Of a stretch of DNA of 64,000 bases, positions 58,034-64,000 are shown piece after piece; position 1 is the first letter of the stretch; each line of letters begins with the position of its first letter. Made by a program: the position numbers and the translations under genes. The stretch comes from Pseudoxanthomonas suwonensis (GTDB lineage: Bacteria; Pseudomonadota; Gammaproteobacteria; Xanthomonadales; Xanthomonadaceae): NCBI GenBank assembly GCA_003240695.1, contig QFNC01000012.1, forward strand, positions 9,040 through 73,039, written 5' to 3'. Under the pieces are notes generated by a model. The model saw only the letters and a program-made list of their open reading frames with translations, searched no databases and had not been told where the DNA came from.

Positions 58034-58061
58034 TTGACATCGGCGTTCGTTCATGAAAAAT
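58034..58061 (+). promoter_or_regulatory. candidate internal promoter upstream of virB1
   Basis: Perfect -35 TTGACA (58034-58039), 16 nt, AAAAAT (58056-58061, four of six matches). The 94-nt gap is the first clear break in the overlapping virB7-B11 chain. It could supply extra virB1-virB2 mRNA for pilus assembly. Confidence 0.45.
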
Positions 58062-58111
58062 TGTGCGTGCAGAAATGCATTTCGACTGGTCTCAGAAGTA
58101 GGGGGTGGGCC

Positions 58112-58915
58112 ATGATCCCAGGGATGGAACTGATGAGTTGTCCCGTTGCCGTTCCCGCAAGCGTGATGCATCACGTGGTGCGCGTGGAATCCTCGTTCAA
58201 TCCCTATGCCATCGGCGTGGTGGGCGGAAGGTTGCTGCGCCAGCCCAAAACGCTGGCCGAAGCACTGGCCACCGTGCGCATGCTGGAAGGCCGCGGCTAC
58301 AACTTCTCGCTGGGTCTGGCCCAGGTCAACCGCTACAACTTGGCCAAGTACGGTCTCGAGTCATACGAAAAGGCCTTCCAGCAGTGCCCGAATCTGCTGG
58401 CCGGGTCGCGCATCCTGGCCGAGTGCCATTCGCGCTCCGGCGGCGACTGGGGCAAATCGTTCAGCTGCTACTACTCGGGCAACTTCACCACCGGGTTCCG
58501 CCACGGATATGTGCAGAAGATCTACGCGTCCATGCAGGGCGAGGCGCGGTCCGCCGGACTGGCCATCCCTGTCATCGCGCAGGCCGCACAGGCGCAGCGA
58601 GGCTCTGCGCGTGCGTACGCAGCGATGCCGGCCCGCGACATTCTCAGCGAACGGATCGTGGCCGCAGCACCGCCTGTCCAGTCCGTGAGCCCGGCAGCCA
58701 CCATTGCGATGCAAGCGACCGCACCGGCACAGCCCTTGCCTGCACCGCCCGCCATGGCCATACCGCAGTCTGCTGCGCCTGCTGCGTTGCCTCAGCCTGT
58801 GGCGATTGCATATCCGGCCAACCGCCCGGTGGCGCAGGCAGTCCTTGCCGGTAGGGGAAAACTCACGCCGGCCGTTCCGGCCACCCGTGCTGGCGACAGC
58901 GCGTTCGTGTTCTGA
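58112..58915 (+). CDS. virB1: T4SS lytic transglycosylase VirB1
   Basis: 267 residues from ATG 58112 (MIPGMELMSC). SLT domain with catalytic Glu26 in 'VVRVESSFNPYAIGVVGG' and 'GYNFSLGLAQVNRYNL'. After residue 150 comes a long Ala/Pro/Gln-rich tail ending 'PATRAGDSAFVF'. No cleavable signal peptide is seen, as in Brucella VirB1. It opens peptidoglycan locally for the secretion channel. An alternative ATG at 58124 (MELMSC) is possible. Confidence 0.9.
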   Translation: MIPGMELMSCPVAVPASVMHHVVRVESSFNPYAIGVVGGRLLRQPKTLAEALATVRMLEGRGYNFSLGLAQVNRYNLAKYGLESYEKAFQQCPNLLAGSRILAECHSRSGGDWGKSFSCYYSGNFTTGFRHGYVQKIYASMQGEARSAGLAIPVIAQAAQAQRGSARAYAAMPARDILSERIVAAAPPVQSVSPAATIAMQATAPAQPLPAPPAMAIPQSAAPAALPQPVAIAYPANRPVAQAVLAGRGKLTPAVPATRAGDSAFVF

Positions 58916-58987
58916 TTTGATTTGTCATAGGGTATGGCGCACCCTCAACGCGCAGCGTCTGTTTCGTCCACAACCAGGAGTCTTGAA

Positions 58988-59368
58988 GTGAAAAACCAAC
59001 TGCCCGTTCAGCGTTCCGCTCCCATTCTGGGAATCCGCCATGTCGCCATGCTGGCCATGCTCGCGACACTCCTGTTCTCGCCTGGTGCATTCGCGCAATA
59101 TGACGACACAGAGAAAAGTGTGTGCGGATTCTTCGACAACTTCAACGACCTGCTCAATATCGCCTCCATCGCAGTCGTCACCATTGCCATCATTTTTGCC
59201 GGGTACCAGATCGCCTTCGCCCACAAGCGCATTGCCGACGTGGCTCCCATCCTGATTGGCGGACTGTTGATTGGTGCGGCTGGTCAAATCGCGAAGATGC
59301 TGTTGCCGGAAAACGACGACAGCGGCTGCGCGATGGTCATCCAGTTGATGCAACCCTACTATGCATAA
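58988..59368 (+). CDS. virB2: T4SS major pilin VirB2
   Basis: 126 residues from a GTG (VKNQLPVQRS), with AGGAG seven bases upstream. A longer frame from 58934 exists, but the GTG has the ribosome site. Signal peptide ends GAFA (residue 36). The mature pilin of about 90 residues has two hydrophobic helices ('ASIAVVTIAIIFAGYQIAF', 'VAPILIGGLLIGAAGQIAKM') around a positively charged loop (HKRIAD). Two cysteines, one near each end (EKSVC, DSGC), could form a disulfide. Overlaps virB3 by eight bases. Confidence 0.9.
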   Translation: MKNQLPVQRSAPILGIRHVAMLAMLATLLFSPGAFAQYDDTEKSVCGFFDNFNDLLNIASIAVVTIAIIFAGYQIAFAHKRIADVAPILIGGLLIGAAGQIAKMLLPENDDSGCAMVIQLMQPYYA

Positions 59369-59672
59369 AAACGTGTTGTTCCGGGGCTGTACACGGCCTG
59401 CAATGTTTCTGGGTGTCCCCTATATCCCGTTCTTCATCGGTGCGGGTGGCGTCCTGCTGCTGGCGATGTATACCAATCTGTTTTTCTTGATATTGATGCC
59501 AGTGGTGATCTTCATCATGCGCATGATGGCCAAGCGGGACGAAATGGTGTTCAGGCTGCTCGGACTTCGGTTGATGTTCAAGCTGAGAACCCGGAACGTG
59601 CGCAACAATGGCGGGCTTTGGGTGTACACACCCAACGCCTACCGTGACAACAGTCGACACCTGAATCCATGA
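59361..59672 (+). CDS. virB3: T4SS inner membrane protein VirB3
   Basis: 103 residues. 'VLFRGCTRPAMFLGVPYIPF' is the start of VirB3 and two transmembrane helices follow; the tail 'GLWVYTPNAYRDNSRHLNP' is typical. It assists pilus biogenesis with VirB4, whose ATG overlaps its stop (ATGA). Not fused to VirB4, unlike in some systems. Confidence 0.93.
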   Translation: MHKNVLFRGCTRPAMFLGVPYIPFFIGAGGVLLLAMYTNLFFLILMPVVIFIMRMMAKRDEMVFRLLGLRLMFKLRTRNVRNNGGLWVYTPNAYRDNSRHLNP

Positions 59673-62167
59673 AATCGCCGCAACTGCCAACCACTGCAGC
59701 CTATCTCACCAACACGGCCATCAGTGAGTTCGTGTCGCTGTCCACGCATGTCTCCCCGACGGTCGTCAAGACCGTCGGTGGGGATTTCCTGCTCACCTGG
59801 CAGCTGGGCGGCCTGCCGTTTGTGGGCCGAGAAGAGTGGGAACTGGAGCACCGCCACAACACCTTCAATCGATTGTTGCAGACCCTGCGTGCCCCCGACT
59901 TCACCAATGTGGCCTTCTGGGTGCACGACATCCGCCGCAAACGTCGCATCAGTACCGAAACCCGCTTCAGGCACTCCTTCAACCAGGACATGTCCGACGG
60001 CTATTTCGAGTCTCTGTCCAAGCAGAAGCTGATGCAGAACGAGCTGTACCTCACCATGATCTACCGACCGGTGGTGGCCGGCAAGAAACTAGTCGAAAAA
60101 TCCTCCGATCCGGCGCAGCTGAAGGCCGAACAGGATCAATCCGTTGCCAAGGTGCTCGAGCTGGCCGGCAACGTCGAGGCCGTGCTGAAGGAATATGCAC
60201 CAAACCGCCTGGGCATGTACGAGGCACCGAACGGCATCGTCTTTTCCGAAGTGCTGGAGCTGTTCGGCTACATCCTCAATCGCATCGACGAACCGGTGCC
60301 GGTGCTGAAGTCGCCGATCCCCGCCTATCTGCCGGTCAGCAAGCACATGTTTTCGGCGAAATCGGGCGACTACGTGATCAGCACGCCTGCCGGCGTGAAT
60401 CACTATGGTGCCATCCTCAATGTCAAGGAATATCCGGATGGGACATATCCGGGTATCCTGAATGGCCTGAAATACATGGATTTCGAGTATATCGTCACGC
60501 ATTCCTTCAGCCCGATGGGCCGTCAGGATGCGCTGCGGGTGCTCGACCGCACCAAGGGCATGATGATCTCCTCCGGTGACAAGGCGGTCAGCCAGATCGT
60601 CGAGCTCGACTACGCCATGGATCAGCTGTCCTCCGGCAACTTCGTGCTGGGCGAATACCATTTCATCATGGCGGTGTATGCCGAAAGCCAGGAAAAACTG
60701 GCCCAGAATCTGGCTGCCACGCGTGCCGAATTGTCCAATGCGGGGTTCGTGTCCAGCAAGGAGGACCTGGCCGTCACCGCATCGTTCTATTCCCAGTTGC
60801 CCTGCAACTGGAAATACCGTACCCGCATCGCCAGCATCAGTTCGCTGAATTTCCTGGGCCTGTCGCCGCTGCACAATTTCGCCTCGGGCAAGAAGGACAA
60901 CAACCCGTGGGGCGAGTCGGTCACCACGCTGCAGACCACCAACGGCCAGCCATACTTCTTCAATTTCCACGCGACCCATCCGGGCGAGAACTCGCTGGGC
61001 GAGAAGGCCATCGGCAACACCATGGTGATCGGCAAGTCCGGTACCGGCAAGACCGCGCTGATCAATTTCCTGCTGAGCCAGGTGCAGAAGTATGATCCGC
61101 CGCCCACCATTTTCTTCTTCGACAAGGACAAGGGCGCGGAAATCTTCGTGCGCGCCTGCGGTGGTAACTATTTGGCGCTGGAAAGCGGCCAGCCGACCGG
61201 CTTCAACCCGTTCCAGTGCGAACGCACCGAAGGCAACGTGCAGTTCCTGGCCGATCTCATCAAGGTGCTGGCCGGCAAGCGCGAATACAGCGCCCGCGAG
61301 GAGGAGGACATCTTCCGCGCGGTGGAGAGCATGCTGGACACGCCCATGCACCTGCGCAGCATGACCAACTTCCAGAAGTCGCTGCCCAACATGGGCGATG
61401 ACGGCCTGTATGCGCGCATCCGCAAGTGGACGCGCGGCAACTCGCTGGGCTGGGTGTTCGACAACCCGACCGACACCATCGATCTGACCCGCGCCAACAT
61501 TGTCGGCTTCGACTACACCGACATCATCGACAACCCGGAAGTGCGCATTCCGGTGATCAACTACCTGATCCACCGGCTGGAGGAACTGATCGACGGCCGC
61601 CGCCTGATCTACGTGATGGACGAGTTCTGGAAGATTCTCGACGGCGAAGGCGGCCTGAAGGAATTCGCCAAGAACAAACAGAAGACCATCCGTAAACAGA
61701 ACGGCCTGGGCATCTTCGCCACGCAAAGCCCGGAAGACGCGCTGCAGAGCGACATTTCCGCCGCGTTGATCGAGCAGACCGCCACCCTGATCCTGCTGCC
61801 AAACCCCAATGCCAGCAAGGACGACTACATGGATGGCCTGAAATTGACCGAGGCCGAGTTCAATGTGGTCAAGAGTCTCGACGAGCGCTCGCGCTGCTTC
61901 CTGGTGAAGCAGGGCCACGCCTCCAGTGTGTGCCAGCTCAACCTGCGCGGCATGGACGATGCCCTGGCGGTCATTTCCGCCAGTACCGACAACATCGAGA
62001 TCCTGCACCAGGTGCTGGAGCGCAAGGCGAAAGAGCTGGGCGTGAGCCCGGACGCTCTGCAACCAGACCAGTGGCTGCAGGATTTCTACGACAACCGCAA
62101 GGGCTCGGGCAAGGGCGGCAAATCCGATGCCGACACCGCCAAGCGCCGCACCTCGCAGGCCGCCTGA
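59669..62167 (+). CDS. virB4: T4SS ATPase VirB4
   Basis: 832 residues. N-terminal CagE/TrbE domain followed by the P-loop domain: Walker A 'VIGKSGTGKTALINFL' at about 453, Walker B 'LIYVMDEFWKILDGE', and 'GIFATQSPEDALQSD' as conserved in VirB4/TraC. The C-terminal Lys/Gly/Ser/Asp-rich tail ends 'AKRRTSQAA'. It is the main assembly ATPase, binding at the cytoplasmic base. Codon use looks like the neighbours. Confidence 0.97.
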   Translation: MKSPQLPTTAAYLTNTAISEFVSLSTHVSPTVVKTVGGDFLLTWQLGGLPFVGREEWELEHRHNTFNRLLQTLRAPDFTNVAFWVHDIRRKRRISTETRFRHSFNQDMSDGYFESLSKQKLMQNELYLTMIYRPVVAGKKLVEKSSDPAQLKAEQDQSVAKVLELAGNVEAVLKEYAPNRLGMYEAPNGIVFSEVLELFGYILNRIDEPVPVLKSPIPAYLPVSKHMFSAKSGDYVISTPAGVNHYGAILNVKEYPDGTYPGILNGLKYMDFEYIVTHSFSPMGRQDALRVLDRTKGMMISSGDKAVSQIVELDYAMDQLSSGNFVLGEYHFIMAVYAESQEKLAQNLAATRAELSNAGFVSSKEDLAVTASFYSQLPCNWKYRTRIASISSLNFLGLSPLHNFASGKKDNNPWGESVTTLQTTNGQPYFFNFHATHPGENSLGEKAIGNTMVIGKSGTGKTALINFLLSQVQKYDPPPTIFFFDKDKGAEIFVRACGGNYLALESGQPTGFNPFQCERTEGNVQFLADLIKVLAGKREYSAREEEDIFRAVESMLDTPMHLRSMTNFQKSLPNMGDDGLYARIRKWTRGNSLGWVFDNPTDTIDLTRANIVGFDYTDIIDNPEVRIPVINYLIHRLEELIDGRRLIYVMDEFWKILDGEGGLKEFAKNKQKTIRKQNGLGIFATQSPEDALQSDISAALIEQTATLILLPNPNASKDDYMDGLKLTEAEFNVVKSLDERSRCFLVKQGHASSVCQLNLRGMDDALAVISASTDNIEILHQVLERKAKELGVSPDALQPDQWLQDFYDNRKGSGKGGKSDADTAKRRTSQAA

Positions 62168-62223
62168 CCATGCACACCCATTTCCGTCATCCAACCCATT
62201 CCACCACTTGCAAGGAGACACCG

Positions 62224-63036
62224 ATGAACACCTCCACCTCTTCCCGCGGGTCTGCTCGCCGTCCGGTGATGGCGCTGGCGGCTGCCGTCACGCTGGTGCT
62301 GGGATTTTCGGCGCCGGTGCAGCAGGCTCAGGCATGGATTCCGGTGCAGGAAACCGGATTTGCGCTTTTCAACCACATCATGAACCAGCTGAACACGTAC
62401 GCGCAACGCTATCAGGACATCGATGCCTACAACAAGCAGTGGCAACGGATCAAGTCGATGTACGTGAAAATGCAGAGTCTGATGACGCTGCAGTTCAAGA
62501 ACGGGGTCGAACTGAAACCGGTCGATGAAATGGAAGGGGTGAACGAGAACTGCCGATCGAGCGGCAGCAGCAATCCGCTCAGCAATGTGCTTTCCCTCGA
62601 GAAGCTCAATGTCACGGGGAAGAACGTTCTGGAGGAGCAGCAGAAAATCTGCATCGCGCGGCAGGTGGCAATGAACCGCAAGTTCAATGTCACCGTCCAG
62701 ATGATGGACGTGCTCAAGGAGCACGCGAAGCAATTCGAGAAACTGGAATCCGACCGGATGGGGCTATCCGGCGAAAATCCAGGAGAAAACGACGGTGTCT
62801 CCCGTTCGATGCAGTCTCTCGGGGAACAGATCGAACAGGACCTGAATCGTTTCGACATGGTCATCAAGACTTACGACAACTACATCGCCGCCTTGAACGA
62901 GCGGCAGCAGATGCTGGCCCGGGCGGCCATGGAAAACGACACGCCGAAAGGCATCGGCGAGGCCGTCTTCAAGAAAGTGGTCCAGGGAGTGACCCTGAAA
63001 GGCGCTCTTGATGCAGCACGCGTTCGCGAGCGCTGA
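62224..63036 (+). CDS. virB5: T4SS pilus-tip protein VirB5
   Basis: 270 residues. Signal peptide ends AQA (about residue 37), then 'WIPVQETGFALFNHIMNQLN' and long amphipathic helices ('ERQQMLARAAM', 'GEQIEQDLNRFDMVIKTYDN') in the pattern of VirB5/TraC proteins, which cap the pilus and touch the target cell. VirB5 diverges strongly between systems, so assignment rests on position, signal peptide and helix pattern. AAGGAGA lies five bases upstream of the ATG. Confidence 0.8.
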   Translation: MNTSTSSRGSARRPVMALAAAVTLVLGFSAPVQQAQAWIPVQETGFALFNHIMNQLNTYAQRYQDIDAYNKQWQRIKSMYVKMQSLMTLQFKNGVELKPVDEMEGVNENCRSSGSSNPLSNVLSLEKLNVTGKNVLEEQQKICIARQVAMNRKFNVTVQMMDVLKEHAKQFEKLESDRMGLSGENPGENDGVSRSMQSLGEQIEQDLNRFDMVIKTYDNYIAALNERQQMLARAAMENDTPKGIGEAVFKKVVQGVTLKGALDAARVRER

Positions 63037-63100
63037 TTGGTGATTGATTGTTCCATGGTGTGAAAAAGGGGGGAGACGGACGTGAAGTCGAGGTGTGAAC

Positions 63101-64000
63101 ATGAATGACCTACTCAATATCATTGACTTCGCAGCGTCCTGGCGTGCGATCGATTGGCTGCAACCGCGTGCGGGAATCCTCACCGACACGACCAACTTGT
63201 TCTTCTTCAAGGAAATCTACGATTTCCTGAGCGATGAAGTGGACGAGTTCCGCGACAACGTGTTGGGCCGCACCATGGCCTTCGTCGGCGGCCTGGCGCT
63301 GCTGTTGATGACGATATGGGTCATGATACAGGGCTATCGCCTGGCGACGGGCCATTCCCGTGAAAACGCCATGGTGCTCATCATCAACGCATTGCGCGCC
63401 ACGCTGATCGTGGCCGTGGCCACCAGTTTTGCGGTGGGCGGCAGCTCGATCGCCACCATTTTGACCGACGATTTCAACAAGCAGATCACCTACCTGATGA
63501 CCGGCAAAAAGGAAAACTCGATCGAGAAGATCGACGAGTCGCTGGCCTACATGCAGATCGCCATGAGCAGCATCGACCATCTGGACGTGGGCGGCGATGT
63601 GATCCTGAACGAAGCGAAAACCCGAAACCAGTGGTTCACCGGCATCGGCATCGCCGGACCGGCTATCATGGGCGGGTCGATGCTGCTGCTGTACAAGATC
63701 GCCATGGCACTGATCGTGGGGCTGGGCCCGTTCTTCATCCTGTGTCTGCTGTTCGACCTGACCAAGCAGATGTTCCACAAGTGGCTGTGGTTCGGCATCG
63801 GCACGCTCTTCTCGCTGGCGGTGCTCAATGCCATGGTCACCTTGTCGCTGGATGCGGTGCTGGCGGTAGCCGGCGCGTTCTGGGTGGGCGAGTTCATCGG
63901 GTCCAGCAGTGAAGGCGTGACCAGTGTTGCGCTGCAGCAGGGCGGGCTGGGACTGATCCTGTCGACCCTGATCCTGGGCGCACCTCCCATGGCGGCGCTG
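63101..64000 (+). CDS. virB6: T4SS polytopic inner membrane protein VirB6, 3' end cut by window
   Basis: 300 residues are present, in frame to the last base of the window. At least five transmembrane segments ('TMAFVGGLALLLMTIWVMIQ', 'LIVAVATSFAVGG', 'PAIMGGSMLLLYKIAMALIV', 'LGPFFILCLLF', 'LWFGIGTLFSLAVLNAMVTL') and the 'LVGLGPFF'-type conserved block identify TrbL/VirB6. It forms part of the substrate pathway across the inner membrane. Preceded by GGGGGGAGACG and a 64-nt gap after virB5. Confidence 0.88.
   Translation, partial: MNDLLNIIDFAASWRAIDWLQPRAGILTDTTNLFFFKEIYDFLSDEVDEFRDNVLGRTMAFVGGLALLLMTIWVMIQGYRLATGHSRENAMVLIINALRATLIVAVATSFAVGGSSIATILTDDFNKQITYLMTGKKENSIEKIDESLAYMQIAMSSIDHLDVGGDVILNEAKTRNQWFTGIGIAGPAIMGGSMLLLYKIAMALIVGLGPFFILCLLFDLTKQMFHKWLWFGIGTLFSLAVLNAMVTLSLDAVLAVAGAFWVGEFIGSSSEGVTSVALQQGGLGLILSTLILGAPPMAAL

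Noticed and set aside
53575..64000. T4SS as part of an integrative conjugative element inserted at tRNA-Thr
   Set aside because: No integrase, relaxase, or repeat of the tRNA 3' end was seen, and VirB7 is of the killing type; 8 kb of metabolic genes separate it from the tRNA.

Overview
The window is about 64 kb of GC-rich chromosomal DNA. Gene content points to the gammaproteobacterial order Lysobacterales (Xanthomonadales), near Lysobacter, Luteimonas, Pseudoxanthomonas or Stenotrophomonas. The evidence is the M2 dipeptidyl carboxypeptidase, the Oar-like TonB receptor, the S8 protease with PPC and P domains, the glyA-nrdR-rib-nusB-thiL order, and a type IV secretion system of the Xanthomonas bacteria-killing class. 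The genus cannot be fixed by eye. Most genes are ordinary housekeeping genes packed into operons with many 1-4 nt start/stop overlaps. Both window ends cut a gene (an MFS transporter on the left, virB6 on the right).

1-11,984: efflux MFS (partial), M2 peptidase lipoprotein, DMT transporter, a decayed NAD(P)-binding oxidoreductase, an HEAGH-motif protein, the GNAT-minC-minD-minE operon with a terminator-like hairpin in its leader, a histidine kinase/NarL-type regulator pair, a membrane SRPBCC protein and a DUF3667 protein. 12,061-24,138: pyrF, ettA, an RcnB-like protein, then glyA-nrdR-ribD-ribE-ribBX-ribH-nusB-thiL, followed by a small 5'-3' exonuclease and a nitroreductase. RibBX has a GTP cyclohydrolase II-like half without zinc cysteines.

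24,255-37,840: a DUF1631 protein; proton-translocating transhydrogenase genes pntAa and pntAb-pntB, split by an inverted ECF sigma/anti-sigma/DUF3106 module; sufT; a secreted S8 protease; a short asparaginase-domain protein; DUF2069 and WrbA-like genes; a YihY protein and a TlpA-like lipoprotein. 38,106-45,777: rpsT, murJ and the ribF-ileS-lspA-ispH cluster, then tRNA-Thr(CGT) with a near-consensus promoter.

45,831-53,220: a probable muropeptide salvage group made of a dipeptide epimerase, an NlpC/P60 endopeptidase, a TonB-dependent receptor and a penicillin-binding-type serine hydrolase. 53,272-64,000: a T4SS operon virB7-B8-B9-B10-B11-B1-B2-B3-B4-B5-B6. VirB7 carries a C-terminal N0-like domain, the hallmark of the antibacterial T4SS of Xanthomonas and Stenotrophomonas. 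No relaxase, integrase or virD4 is in the window, so I read it as a fixed contact-dependent killing machine rather than a conjugative element. I saw no CRISPR array, insertion sequence or prophage.
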